Shown: positions 11,826 to 23,280, counted from the stretch's first letter. The stretch is 64,000 nucleotides of DNA from Cavia porcellus (GCF_034190915.1 NW_026947491.1:27034101-27098100); one strand, 5' to 3'. Made by a program: numbers and translations. The notes: generated from the sequence alone by a model not told the origin.

Positions 11826-11935
11826 AAAGGCTCAGCCAGGTTGAGGGTGTGGCTCAGTCCACAGAGCACATGCCTAACATCCATGTATGGGGCCCTAGAT
11901 TCAAATCCCAGCTCCACAAACAAAAATAAGATTAG
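11826..11935 (+). mobile_element. Old ID-type SINE
   Basis: ggttgagggtgtggctcagt, then ttcaaatcccagctcc and an A-rich tail. Confidence 0.7.
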
Positions 11936-12862
11936 TAATCTTTCCCTATAATGTGCTGCAGTTAAATGTGCTTTCTGATTCAGTCTTAGTAGGACAGTGC
12001 CCGAGAAGTACATTACTGTTGGTGCCTTCCCTCTTCTCTACCCACATTCTCTCCCTTGGTGGTCTTATCTTGACTCAAGATTTGAATCCATGCATAATTT
12101 ACAATTCCAGCTCAGGCTTGCAACCTCAGGCTCTTGAATCTGTCTCACTGTCCAGGATATTTAACCAGCATCTCAAATTAAGGATATCCAACAATCACTT
12201 CCTGATCTGTACTACCCTTCCTCCAGACCTCTGAAGCCACAGTCTTCTCCACTTAAGCTCATGGCAACTCATTTCCAACTTGTTCAAGTCCAAACCCATC
12301 AGAATTGCCCTTAATTCTTTCCTTCCTCTTATACCTCACCACTTGGAAATTAAATCTCACGGCTCTAGTTCTCAAAGTATATCTGGAAATGACCACACCA
12401 CACCACACCACCTGTACTGCATTCACCTGGTCAGTGGTCACCTGACCACTGAGTGCTCATACCTTAATTGTTACAAGCTACAGAGGGGCACCCTGCTTCT
12501 CCCCCTGTACCTCTACAATGCATTCTTATAAAATTGCAAGAATCATTCTCCTAAAACTAAGTTGGACGTCTGTATTCTATTAAAACCCTGTGACAATTTC
12601 CCACCTCTCTTAAGGTAAAAACCAGAAGTCCTTCCCTTCTTAATCTGGCTCCTTATGACCTTTCTGACTTTCCCTTTCTAGTTGTTCTTTCCTCCTGCTC
12701 ACTTCTGCAGGCTCCCGAGGGCTCGAACTCACTCTAAGGATTTTGAAATATTTTCCAAAATATCTACTTGATTAATCTCCTGACTTGCTTTTGTGTTTTT
12801 GTGACATCTAGCGGTGTTGTCCTATTTAATATTGCAATCAGTCCTTCCATGAGAGAGAGAGA

Positions 12863-12865
<3 letters not shown>
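11936..12865. other. Intronic sequence, mostly unassigned
   Basis: Contains a short (cacac)n tract at about 12396-12412 and pyrimidine-rich stretches. No coding or repeat family recognised. Confidence 0.4.

Positions 12866-12909
<44 letters not shown>
12866..12909. repeat. (CA)n microsatellite
   Basis: About 22 uninterrupted CA dinucleotides, preceded by a short (GA)n run. Confidence 0.98.
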
Positions 12910-12911
<2 letters not shown>

Positions 12912-12994
12912 GGACAGGGACAGCTTCTTGCCCTTAAGAACTCATCCTCCAGCAGAAGTTGTGGGAGAAAGTACTAGAATTTGAGGAAATACTC

Positions 12995-13318
12995 TGTTGT
13001 GGTTTATTTAAATGTCCCCCCAAAGCCTTATCAGTCATGGAGGTGACTGAATCTAGCATTTGTGATTGGTTCGTTGTCTAGCAGTCGGATTGGTGGTGTG
13101 TTTCACCACCAATCAGCATAATGGCAAGAAGGTGGGCTTTTCTCTTTTGCTTTTGCTGTTGGCTGTGACCATGAATGGTTGTGCTGCCACACCACGCTGC
13201 CTTGAAGCCAAATGAGTATGGATTGAAACCTCTAAGAACTGTAAGAAACAAACCTTTCCTTTCCTAATTTAGAGCGTCTGGTATTTTGTCTCAGTGACAA
13301 GTAAAAATAAATAACACA
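12995..13318 (+). mobile_element. Solo LTR, ERVL-MaLR type, with TACTC duplication
   Basis: A 324-bp unit that begins TG (tgttgtggtttatttaaatg) and ends CA (ataaataacaca). The 5-bp duplication TACTC flanks it exactly at 12990-12994 and 13319-13323. The 3' part (gtaagaaacaaacctttcct, then gtattttgtctcagtgacaa) has the layout of MaLR LTRs and recurs as a fragment at 52700-52836. It contains three CCAAT boxes, two of them in a perfect 11-bp inverted repeat (13088-13098 and 13104-13114). Confidence 0.9.
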
Positions 13319-13319
13319 T

Positions 13320-13931
13320 ACTCTCATGAGAAATTAGCTATAATCTCTTTTCAAGATACCAGTTACATTTAGGGACTTGAAAAGAGAGCTCAATATGTAA
13401 ACAATGGAAAAAGAGTTTAGCTACCAAACGATCTATAGTCAGAGGCCAAGTCACTGATAAACAAACAAAAAAAAAGTCAACGAGGGAAAACCAACAATTT
13501 AAAGCACAGCACAGCACTTTCTTGCCCACATGCAGCAGAGGGACAGTAAGGGTTGTATCTCACCTCTGGCATATGCAAAAAAAATTAATAATTTCTGATC
13601 CACATGCCTGAAACAATCTGTCTCTAAGAAAAGGGGCTGACTTAAGGCTTAACAAGTTAAGCTTTAAAAACAAATGAAACATCATTTTGAAATCTAACCA
13701 ACATCTAGTCACCTGAATTTAGTTTGTTTTCAAAGACATACAGAACTCTTATTTTTTTTAGCATAACAAAGTGACAAACAGAAACCCTGCCATTTCAAGA
13801 GGGAATGAAAAAATCAACAATTTTTTCCAACATGCACTGAGCATCTACTTGTCCAGTCTGTGTTACAACTTCTACAGTGTTACAACTGGGCATGAATTTC
13901 ACATGTTTACAGCACAAAATTCTTCCCTTGT
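13320..13931. other. Intronic sequence, nothing recognised
   Basis: AT-rich sequence with no repeat family or coding signal identified. Confidence 0.45.
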
Positions 13932-14085
13932 GAGCCAGATGAATGGGCACATGCTAAGAAGCTGAGATAGGAGAATCATGAGTTTGAGCCCAGTCTAGAC
14001 AACTGAAATGACTTAGCCAGGCCCTGCCTCCGAAGTGAAAGTTTTAAAAAGCCCCTGGGTTGCATCCCCATACTACCCCTCCTTA
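13932..14085 (+). mobile_element. Diverged B1-dID type SINE
   Basis: gatgaatgggcacatgctaagaagctgagataggagaatc, then an ID-like end cccctgggttgcatcccca. Confidence 0.55.
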
Positions 14086-14206
14086 AAATATGCTGAAACT
14101 ACAGTCAAAATGAAGTGCAGATATGAAGCACATGAGCATTTTTCCTTTTAATATATTTATCAGTTAAAGTGATGATGGCTGTACATTCTGGAACTGAAAC
14201 CCTCCC

Positions 14207-14241
14207 TTAGGGTCAGGGTCAGGGTCAGGGTCAGGGTCAGG
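14207..14241. repeat. (GGGTCA)n hexamer array
   Basis: TTAGGG followed by four TCAGGG units and TCAGG, giving five contiguous GGGTCA hexamers. GGGTCA is a variant nuclear-receptor half-site. Confidence 0.97.
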
Positions 14242-14429
14242 ACTGCGGTTATGGCTAGCTGCACATGCAATGAGTATCTATCACATGCATGGCACTGTAC
14301 ATTACACCAGGTGCAAAAGAATCCTAACTATGAACAACAGGTTACCATTACTGATTCTTATGTCCTTGAGACACTGTAACTGAATAAAACGTATCCCAGT
14401 TCTGAAGATGACAAAGACTTTAAAAGTTT

Positions 14430-14555
14430 AGGGCACACCCAGACATGGCAGGACAAGCTTACAATGCCAGGTATTCTAGAGGCTAAGGAAGAGGGACACA
14501 GAGTTCAAGGTCAGCCTGGGCAGGAGTGTGAGACCCTGTTTCAAAAAAAAAAAGT
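14430..14555 (+). mobile_element. B1-type SINE
   Basis: cacccagacatggcaggaca head, ttcaaggtcagcctgggcag, and tgtttcaaaaaaaaaaa at the end. Confidence 0.75.
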
Positions 14556-14696
14556 CCAAAACACAAAACTAGCAAACAGCAGAGCTAAGATTTGATCTCA
14601 AGTACTATAATCTCCAGGACAAAAGTACAAATATTAATAAGCTCAGTTGTTCTCTTTAAGCCCAAGTTTAGAAGGAAACAATGAATACATCCAGTG

Positions 14697-14785
14697 AGCT
14701 GGGAATGTAGCTCAGTGGTTGAAGTACTTGCTTAGTATACTCAAGGGTCTGGGTTCAATCCCTAGCACTGCAATAAACTAATTAA
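14697..14785 (+). mobile_element. ID-type SINE
   Basis: gagctgggaatgtagctcagtgg and gggttcaatccctagcactg, the classical rodent ID layout. Confidence 0.85.
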
Positions 14786-16030
14786 CTGGAGACCTCATTA
14801 TGTCATCTAAAACGAAAATAAAATCTGGCCAACCCCGCTGCTTATCACCTGGCAGTCCATCTGACAAATGGAAACGCTAAATTACCCACAGGTAAAAAAT
14901 CAGTGTTTACATACACTACATTATCACACTTTTATATTACAAAATTAATCCCGGAAGGACAAATTTGATTATAAATAAATAAACAACTAGTAGTTATAGA
15001 TGATCTGTGTCATTATAGCAGTTTTACAAGAAAAATAAAATGAAACTAATAACTAATGAAAGCAACTTATGACTGATTTGCAGCTTCTTCCTTTTACTTT
15101 AAAAAAGTTGCTCTATAATAACTTCGATTTAATTACATCAGGGACAAGAATTCTAATTCTGCCCAACTCTTCTAAGATATGGGAACAAGATCAAGTGATT
15201 TGTAATACAGTACAAAATGAACTGCACGATGCACATTTTAAGTACAATATGTATCTACAAATGGTTTTTTGCTGTTTTATAAATTCTGATATTTGTTACA
15301 TAGAACTTTAGGGCATCCTTTGGTCACTAAGTAAAACTTCTTGCACACTGGCTGCTCCAAGCTCCAAGAGACATGTTACCCATACAAGACCTCCAAATGT
15401 TTTGTTTAAAAGGAAGCAAATGGGTCTACTGAGTATCACGGTCATCAAGTCTCTGAGAAGCACTGACCCCAATAAAAAGCCACACTATCTCTTCATCACT
15501 AGAGGCCACAGAAGACAGAGGAGCCAAAACTAAAAGATTACAAGAGAGCCCGTGGTGTACAAATCTGTTGCACTGCCTTATTTTTTAACACTACCTTCAC
15601 AATAACAACATACAAAACTGAAAATGCTGGCCCTCTTCTCTTAAAAATCTTTATTTGTCATTTAACTATGTGGAAATCTCAACAGTGTGAATTCAACCTG
15701 CTAACTCCTGTGGGGGAAGGACCAACATGGAAAGACTCCTTCTCAGGTAAACCAGAGAGCTAATGGAAGAAAATGTTATTTAGCTTTGAAGAGAAAGTGG
15801 CAGTTTCTTTTTGCAGTTAGAGTAACCAACTTGTGAATCTCAGGTTACTACAGTATTCAACACAAAAAGTAACCTTGTTAGGTTTGAAGAGCTCATAAGA
15901 CAAATTTTCAATTCTTTTGAATGATACATGATAAACATGATTATCAATTTTCTGAAACAACAATAATTTCAAAAACACAAAAGGATTACTTATGGTCTCT
16001 CTTCATCTATATTCTAAATTATTTTAGGAC
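14786..16030. other. Intronic sequence, nothing recognised
   Basis: AT-rich. The 80-codon frame at 15069-15311 has no family resemblance that I know. No repeats identified by eye. Confidence 0.45.
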
Positions 16031-16035
16031 ACTTA

Positions 16036-16215
16036 GAGCTGGGCTTGGTGGTGCACACCGGTAATCCTAACACCTGGTAGTCCGATGTGGGAAGAAAAAG
16101 ATCTCTTAGAAATTAATATGATACAGGACAGGGCATTTAGCTCAGCAGCACACGCATCTGCCTGGTGAGCACAAGGTTTTGAGTTCAATCCCTGGTACCC
16201 TCCCCCAAAAAAAGA
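16036..16215 (+). mobile_element. Truncated B1 followed by ID-type SINE
   Basis: ctgggcttggtggtgcacac begins a 3'-truncated B1. From about 16123 an ID unit follows (gggcatttagctcagcagca and gagttcaatccctggtaccc) with an A-rich tail. Confidence 0.8.
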
Positions 16216-17190
16216 AAAAAAGAAAAGAAACTAATATGAAACATATATATCATTTGTTAATACAAAGATTAAAGTTTGCTTTTAATTATATGTTCTCTAA
16301 ACAAAAATAATATTTCTTCAGCGAAAATGAAGGATACTATTTAATAATTTAATCATGAAGAGATTCATAATTGAGAGGTTCTTAAAGCATTAATAAACTA
16401 TGGTAATTACCTCAGTCATTGTCTGTTTTCAAAAGGTATGTTATTTAATTTGCTCCAGTTTATTCTGCAAGAGAATTTGTATATCCATAAACTTTTCCTT
16501 GCATGTCTGTTCCATGGAGCACACCCTCACCAACATGGAGCACACATAAGAAACTCCACGATTCAAAAAAAAAAAAAAAAAGAAACTCCACGATTCCACA
16601 ATGACCATTGAAGATGCTGCTCTGAGGACACAATGGAAACAAGACAAGGGCTGCTGGAGCCCATGAATATTTCACAGGGATGAGAGCAGATGCCAGATGG
16701 GTTCACTTGCAGCTGCCTAACACTCCATTTCTCGCCAAAGCCAAACGCTTCCTTATATAACTTATCAAGCACTTTTCAGTTCCCTTCCAGAACTACCACC
16801 TTCTATTTTCATTCTCGTTTTTCTTTTTCTTTTTTTAAAAGACCAATGCCACCATCACTCCTCATTCGAGTAGGACCATTATAACAGAAATGAACACCTG
16901 TGCACCCTGCAGGGCTGAGCTGGACCCATGAGAATGCAGGTGTCACTACGGAAGCACACACGGACAGAGAAAGAACTCTGGCATTGGAGTTTAAATAAAA
17001 ACTGAGTGCCAAGGACTGGCAACAATACAAATACAAAGCAACTCCGTTTAGCAATCAGAGTAAAAGTACACCCCTTCCCAGAGCACACTGGCCCCATCCC
17101 GCCAGTCTTCTTCCAATATTTCACTCAGGTCCCAGGTATTAAAAAAAAAAAAGCAACTGGGCTAGTGCAATTTCTCTGGTGCTTTCAACA
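16216..17190. other. Intronic sequence, nothing recognised
   Basis: Contains an A-run at 16565-16581 flanked by a direct repeat (agaaactccacgattc at about 16550-16564 and 16582-16597), as if a retroposed insertion had left only its tail. No coding signal. Confidence 0.45.
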
Positions 17191-17194
17191 GTAA

Positions 17195-17340
17195 CATCTG
17201 AGCATTTATTATGTGCCGGCCCTGTTAAGTACAAACATCTGACAAGCATTTAACCCTAATTCCGCAGGGTACTATTATTACATAAAAAGAATTTAGGAAA
17301 TTCGTCCAAGGAAGTCTGACTTCCATACTGCAGTTCTAAT
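17195..17340 (+). mobile_element. MIR fragment
   Basis: tgagcatttattatgtgccg, gcatttaaccctaattccgc and ggtactattattacataaaa follow the MIR order. Confidence 0.7.
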
Positions 17341-17423
17341 GACACTAAGTGCATCTGTATTATTTCTTTCTAATATAAACTGCTTCAAAATCCTGCATAC
17401 TTCTATAGAATTTATTTATTTGT

Positions 17424-17514
17424 CTTTTTCCTTTTTATCAGTACCAGGGATCGAACTCATGACTGCCTGCTTGCAAGGCAGGCGCTTATGCCGCTGAGCT
17501 AAATCCCCAGGCCC
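17424..17514 (-). mobile_element. Young ID-type SINE
   Basis: Reverse complement of the young ID family: tatcagtaccagggatcgaa, gcttgcaaggcaggcgctta and gctaaatccccaggccc. The tail is on the left. Confidence 0.92.
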
Positions 17515-17624
17515 TGAATTGTTATATTCTTATTTACAACAATTGCTGAAGATTATAAAGTCCTAAATTAGAGGTTTAAAGGCTTCAACATTGCCAAAAT
17601 CGGTATGGCAGTCAGCACTCACTA

Positions 17625-17705
17625 CAATCCCCAAAGACTGCAGCCTCTGGGTGCTGGCGTAGTCCTTGCTCACAATGTGGCAGTACTGGTCCCGGTGACA
17701 ACAAC
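17625..17705 (-). other. Exon-like segment, unrecognised
   Basis: On the minus strand an acceptor-like ttctgtcatag precedes a segment whose open frame reads CCHRDQYCHIVSKDY, then ASTQRLQSLGIV, followed by GTGAGT, a strong donor. CpG content is above that of the surroundings. The plus strand is also open across it. It could be a real small exon, a fragment of an old retrocopy, or a coincidence inside an ancient repeat. It lies in DENND5B intron 1 and on the DENND5B strand, but matches no part of DENND5B that I know. Confidence 0.2.
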
Positions 17706-17719
17706 CTATGACAGAAGTA

Positions 17720-18212
17720 ATGGTTGGTAGTTACTTCTGAGATGAAGTCGTGCCATCTCTGTCTTCTGTTGGGGGGACCTCATATATCACTTGCTCAGGC
17801 AGTGGCCAGCAGCCACTTTACTAGGACACATAGGCAGCCTGTGGAGAGACCGGAACGGTAAGGACATCCACCAATAACCACCACACAAGGAAGGCTGCAG
17901 TAGATTCTATAGCCACAATCAGCCCTAGAGATGACCACCATCCCTGCAAAAGCCTGAGAGACTCTGGGTGAAAACCACCCCACCAAATTATGCCTAACCC
18001 TCAGAAGCTGTGAGATAAATGCTTGTTTTTCATGTGGCTCGGCACTCAGGATTGACCTTGGGACCTCACACGTGCTAAGCACATTACCAAAAAAATCCCA
18101 AGCTCATGCTTCTTTTAAGTGGGAAATTTTGGAGTAATCTGTTCTGAACAACACTTAACTACTTAAGCAGCCCTAGTGATGAGCTTATGACCAAAGTGTT
18201 AAAGGAAAGAAC
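17720..18212. other. Intronic sequence, unassigned
   Basis: Moderate G+C. A 95-codon minus-strand frame (17795-18082) resembles no protein that I know. No clear repeat. Confidence 0.4.
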
Positions 18213-18455
18213 ATCCTAGCCAGGCATGGTGATGTATGCCTGTAATCCCATCATCAGGAAACTGAGGCAGAAGGATAATGAGTTCAAGGCCATCCTGGCC
18301 TACATAACAAGACATTACCTCAAAAAACGAAAAGGAAAGAAAGAGCATTCTAAGATTTCTAAATTAGGGGCCAGGGGTACAGTCCAATAGCATGAGTGCC
18401 TGCCTGGCAAGTGCAAGGTGCTGAGTTCGATTCCCAATATCAAAAAAAAAAAATG
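18213..18455 (+). mobile_element. B1-type SINE followed by ID-type SINE
   Basis: B1 at 18213-18330 (agccaggcatggtgatgtatg through acctcaaaaaacg). ID at about 18366-18455 (ggccaggggtacagtccaat and gagttcgattcccaatatc). Confidence 0.85.
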
Positions 18456-18832
18456 CAAAAAATTTCTACATTAAAAATAATAATACAAATATCACATGGT
18501 TTCTCTAATATGAGAAACCCCAAATATAAATAATTCAAAGAGCAAAATAGAAGGAGAAATGGTAGGAAACAGAGAGACAGACTCTGGAGATTGGAAGGGG
18601 ATTTGGAGAAGGAGGGAGAGAGGCGAGAGGAAGCAAAAACTATCAGGATTCTGTACACTATATATTTACCAATACTCTCAGATCAGTGTATTATAAAATG
18701 CAAACACAGTAAGAAATATAAATATATAAATGCTATAAATATAAGTGTATAAGAACTAGAGTAAGATGGACTCTTTCAATAACTAATCATCCCTCAAAAT
18801 CTATACATGCCAATGTAACTTCGGAAATGTTG

Positions 18833-18925
18833 GGCTAGGGATGCAGCTCAGCAACAGAGCATTCATTCATTCACACATGGGGAAGGCCCTGGCTCAATCA
18901 CCCCACAGAATAAACAAAACAAACT
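18833..18925 (+). mobile_element. Old ID-type SINE
   Basis: gggctagggatgcagctcagc, then ctggctcaatcaccccac. Confidence 0.65.
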
Positions 18926-19380
18926 TTGGAGATGCTAACAGCATATGCAAGATTTACTTTTTAATTTCTACATTTGGTTAATGAGGCTAAGTATCATCTT
19001 AGTTGCTACACATTTGTAACTGGGATGATTAAATAGAAATAAAGCTTCATTTTCAACAGTGTACATAAAAAGAGTCCTTATCTTTAGACAAACATTCTAA
19101 AATACCATGGATGAAATGACAGAAAATCTGAACTCTATTCCAAAATAACTGCAGTGGTAGGTAGGAGTAAGAAGAGAGAGGATGAAGATGAAGTACTATT
19201 GGTAGTGAGTTAAAAACTGGATGATGGCCATAAAGAGACTCACCATACTATTCTACTCTCATACATTTGAAAATTTCCATTATAAAAAGTTTTAAATTTT
19301 TTTTTCAACAGATAAAACAAAACATACTCTCTCTTGGGTAATTTTCTACTTTACCACCATAATCTATCAAAATTTCTATA
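18926..19380. other. Intronic sequence, nothing recognised
   Basis: AT-rich, no family identified. Confidence 0.4.
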
Positions 19381-19560
19381 AGCCAGGTACAGTACTACAT
19401 ACCTATAATTCCACCTCTAGGAGAAAGAGGCAGGAAGACTGCAAAATGGACCCCAGGCTGGACAGGAGAGTGACTTAGAAACACCCTGCCTCAAAACAGA
19501 TGTGGCTCAATGAAAGGTTCTGAGTTCAATCCCCAGATTACTACTAAATAAATAAATAAA
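19381..19560 (+). mobile_element. Diverged B1-dID type SINE
   Basis: agccaggtacagtactacat head, ccctgcctcaaaacaga, then ttctgagttcaatccccaga and an (aaat)n tail. Confidence 0.7.
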
Positions 19561-19705
19561 GGTGGAGTGGGGTTGATGAAACCAAAACACAAACTCTGTA
19601 CCTTTTTTTAGAAACTAAAGATTTTTCAGTAAAACTTTTATTACTGTAACATGTGAATTATACTGTAGTTTTCAACTATTAAAAAAAAAGTTGTATTTAT
19701 CAAGT

Positions 19706-19800
19706 CTTTTTTTTTTTTTTTTTTTTTTTCTTTTTGGTACTGGGGATCGAACTCACAACCTTGCACTTGCCAGGCAGGCAGCTTATGCCACTCAGCCCTT
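19706..19800 (-). mobile_element. ID-type SINE
   Basis: A T-run (tail), then ggtactggggatcgaactca and aggcaggcagcttatgccac. caagtctttt is repeated on both sides (about 19700 and 19804) as target duplication. Confidence 0.85.
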
Positions 19801-20077
19801 TAGCAAGTCTTTTTGCACTTAACATTGTTAAGATCTGTTAACTAACTTAATCATCTTATTTATGTGAGTGTCATTGGTCAATTACTGGAGATAATCCATT
19901 CCTAAAAGAGACAAATGACCAATAATTTATATATTTATGTAATATAAAATCTGGAATTCTCACAAGTAAAAGGGCACAAAGTAGTTCTTGCTTTCACTTA
20001 GCAAGTGATTCAGATGAACATGTAATACATGCATCACTGTTCCTTTGAAATATAAATGTGCTTTTCATCTGATTAAA

Positions 20078-20190
20078 GAGGCAGCACTCAGGAGGCTGAG
20101 AGAGGAGATCGTTAAGGCCAGCTTGGGCTCATAGTGAGTTCAAGGTCAGCTTGAGCGACAGTGAGATCCTGTTTCAGTAAACCAAAATTC
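20078..20190 (+). mobile_element. 5'-truncated B1-type SINE
   Basis: cagcactcaggaggctgaga, cataggtgagttcaagg-type duplication and atcctgtttcagtaaacc. Confidence 0.75.
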
Positions 20191-20955
20191 ATCCTGGGCT
20201 CTCCTACACATAAGAATGGTGAAACCCTTGAAGACCATTCCTTAGGAAGAAGGGCCCTGCACCACAATTCAGACCAAGAGAAATCCCTGTTCTGTCTACA
20301 CTATTGCTAATGCTAGCAATGCAAACTCAGGGAATTAGCTTAAACATCTCTGGCTGTAACTGCCAAGTGAAAGCAAGCAAATGTATTTGGTTAGAAACAA
20401 TAGAAAAATCTAATTTAAGCATACACCACTGTTACTAAGTAAGAGTTTTAGAAAGCAAGTAACACTGGTAAAAGAACTGTATTAAAGTTGAAAGGAATAT
20501 ACTCTAGGAAACATAATAAAGAGCAATGCCTCTGGAAGCATGAACAAGAATGTGATAACTGCAGTGACAGGAAGAGGAATGACATGCATGTTCTTTTTTG
20601 AAGTGTATTTTCTAACATAATTTTTTATATCACTAAGAATGACACATGAACATATGAAAAATAAGTTAACTGTTGGCAGAAAAGGTCATACTCCCAGGGG
20701 TGGTTTGTGAATGACGAAAGGACAGTTCCAGGGAGATCTTAAAACTCCATAGACATTCTGGAGGTTAATACAATCAATTATAGTGATGATAAGAAAGTGG
20801 CTAATATTCCTTAAACAATGATATTCTACAAATTCCACAGTAGGTTTTACATCTGAGTTACCAATCAGTAACTGCTGAGCCATGGAAGCCGAATACACAT
20901 GCAGCGCCGCTGTGGCATAGCTGAACTGAGAACAAGGGAGCAAGATAGGCCACAG
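20191..20955. other. Intronic sequence, unassigned
   Basis: No repeat or gene recognised. Confidence 0.4.
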
Positions 20956-21255
20956 CTGAGGCAATGTGGCAGCTTTCTCCTAGGACACAGTTCTCCTTAA
21001 TTAGCATCATCTGTTGCTTGGAGGGGTCCTTGAACCCCTCTCAAGGTCCTGCTCAGTTTCCTGCATTTTCCACTCTAACCCCTTCCTTATTTGAACACTA
21101 AATAAATGTGGACTGCCCAGACATTGTCTGTCTCAGCCACCAGAGTCAGAGTCAAGAACTCTGCAGAGGGTTTGGTCCCCTTGGAGCCCTAAAGATCATA
21201 CCACTGTCTCATTTGTTTGGTCTTTGTCGTGCACTTGTTTGGGAAACTGGGGATC
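20956..21255 (+). mobile_element. Possible LTR remnant
   Basis: tccttgaacccctctcaagg and tgaacactaaataaatgtgg (polyadenylation signal), then tgtctgtctcagccaccaga and tttggtccccttggagccct have the R-U5-leader character of a retroviral LTR. Ends not defined. Confidence 0.35.
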
Positions 21256-21300
21256 GGGGATCTAGGCATAGAACCCAATAAATAACCGGTATTTTAACAT

Positions 21301-21304
<4 letters not shown>

Positions 21305-21333
<29 letters not shown>

Positions 21334-21442
21334 GAGACAGAATCTGACTATGTAGTTCAGGCTGGCCTGGAACTCACTGTGATCCTCCTGTCTCAGCCTC
21401 TGGAGTGCCTGAATTATAGATAAGCACCACCACATTTGACCA
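21305..21442 (-). mobile_element. B1-type SINE
   Basis: About 28 T (tail), then gagacagaatctgactatgt, gatcctcctgtctcagcctc and caccaccacatttgacc. Confidence 0.9.
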
Positions 21443-21627
21443 GATTCTTCTATGTAATTCTTCCAGAAGAGTAACACATTATAGGGGGCAATGGCTAGAA
21501 ATCAGTGCAAGCTTTTGAACTGGTAACAGACAAGTGTACACTACAGAAACTGCAAAACATTACAGAACATATGGTTCAATGACTTATGGTTACACAATAC
21601 AGATGAACTCCAAATACACTTATAAAG

Positions 21628-21790
21628 CCTGCCACCTTGCTGCACACCTGTAATCCCAACATTGGAAAGACTAAGACAGGAGGATAGCTGTGAGTTTGAG
21701 AGCAGCCTGGACTACAAAGTGAGCTCATGGCCAGCCTGAACTACATATTGAGACCCTGACTCAAAAAACAAGAAACAAAAAGCATGTCCC
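21628..21790 (+). mobile_element. B1-type SINE
   Basis: cttgctgcacacctgtaatc through ctgactcaaaaaacaagaaa, with the duplicated gcctggactac/gcctgaactac core. Confidence 0.85.
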
Positions 21791-21889
21791 ATAAACCATA
21801 TACTTTAACCATAAATCAAAACTTAAAAAAAAAAACCACAACTATTTACTAATGAATGCTTAACACATTTTTCTAATTCAAAAGTAAAC

Positions 21890-22605
21890 CTCAGAGCTAT
21901 GCTAAGATTTCATTTCACCCCAGTCAGAATGGCTACTACCATCAAGAATGCAAAACAGGAAAAAATGGTATGCATGGGTTATGGGGGAGGAATTCTTCTA
22001 CACTGCAGGTGGGAATATAAATTAGTGTAGCCACTATGGAAACAGTACAGAGGTGCCTCAAAAGAGTAACTCCCGATATACTACATCCAAAGGAATGGAA
22101 CCAGTGTGCTGTAGGGACACCTGCACCTACATGTTCACTGTGGCACAATCCACATGACACGAAACCGGTCTGGGGTGCATCAAGAGATGAACAGAGAAGC
22201 AAATGTGGCATACAGACACATGTGATATTATTCACCATGAAAGTTTATCATTTGGAGGAAATGGATGGATATGAAGGTCGCCATACTGAACAAAACAAGT
22301 CAGGCTGAGAAAGACAAATATTCCATGTTCTCCCTAAGGTGTGGTGTCTTAAAAAGATGATAACAAAGGAGAGAGGAGACTAATGAAAGAGGAAGGCAAG
22401 AAGGGAATGGAGAGGGGGCAGGTAAAGGGGAGATGAGTATGATCAAGACACACTGTACACACTGAACCCTCTAAACATGTGAAATGGGAGGAATGTGGAG
22501 CAAGGGGAATGATGCAAAGGATGTTTAAAGCAGATTATGTGTGTTAAGAATCTGCTATAAATAAAACTCATTAATCTGTATAACAATATGCACTAATAAA
22601 AAATA
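21890..22605 (+). mobile_element. 5'-truncated L1: ORF2 C-terminus and 3' UTR
   Basis: tttcaccccagtcagaatgg is the conserved L1 ORF2 C-terminal segment. A purine-rich 3' UTR follows, ending in taatctgtataacaatatgc and actaataaaaaataaaaa. The same 3' end is seen at 33486-33970. Confidence 0.85.
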
Positions 22606-22699
22606 AAAAGGTAATTTAAAAAAAATAATTCTGTTTGCATTCGACATTTTCAAAATTTTTCTCAATCATAGTACTTTTGTATGTCTTTAAAAGAACAGA

Positions 22700-22920
22700 T
22701 TTAGGAATGCAGATGGAGCTCAGGAGTACAGTGCTTGCCTGACAAGTGTAAGGCCCTAAGTTTGACTCTTGATACTCCAAAAAATACCTAAATAAAAAAG
22801 CAAGGACTTAGCCAGGCACAGTGGCACATACATATATTCCCAGCATGTGGGAGGGCTGCCATGAGTTCAAGGCCAGCCTGAACTACACGGTTAAGACCTT
22901 GTCTCAAAAAAGAAAAACAG
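22700..22920 (+). mobile_element. ID-type SINE followed by B1-type SINE
   Basis: ID at 22700-22795 (gatggagctcaggagtacag, tttgactcttgatactcc). B1 at 22809-22918 (agccaggcacagtggcacat through ttgtctcaaaaaag). Confidence 0.75.
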
Positions 22921-23139
22921 CGTAAATTTAAACTACTATTGCACATCTTAAACAAATGGAGAAGAGAATGAGAGGAGGAGAGGGAAGACAAGAGAAGAAT
23001 GCTTGAGTTACATCTATAAATACAGTATAACTACGGAAAATGCAGAAATCTGGGTCTGAAACCTTGAATTCAAATTCTAGCTCCACCACTTGCTTTGTAA
23101 AAACATATATTAACATAGTTAACATTACTATCAAAATAA

Positions 23140-23280
23140 GATGTGAAGAATGTAGTGGTGCACCCCGTGTATATCCCACACTCAAGAGGCTGAAGCAGGA
23201 AAACCATCTCAAATTTGAAGCCAACCTGGGATACATAGCGAGGCTCCATCTCATACACATACATACACAAATAAATAAAA
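23140..23280 (+). mobile_element. B1-type SINE, diverged
   Basis: gtagtggtgcaccccgtgta head, aagaggctgaagcaggaaaa, then a (catacacat) tail. Confidence 0.65.

Noticed and set aside
14207..14241. Interstitial telomere repeat
   Set aside because: Only the first unit is TTAGGG; the others are TCAGGG, so it is a different hexamer.
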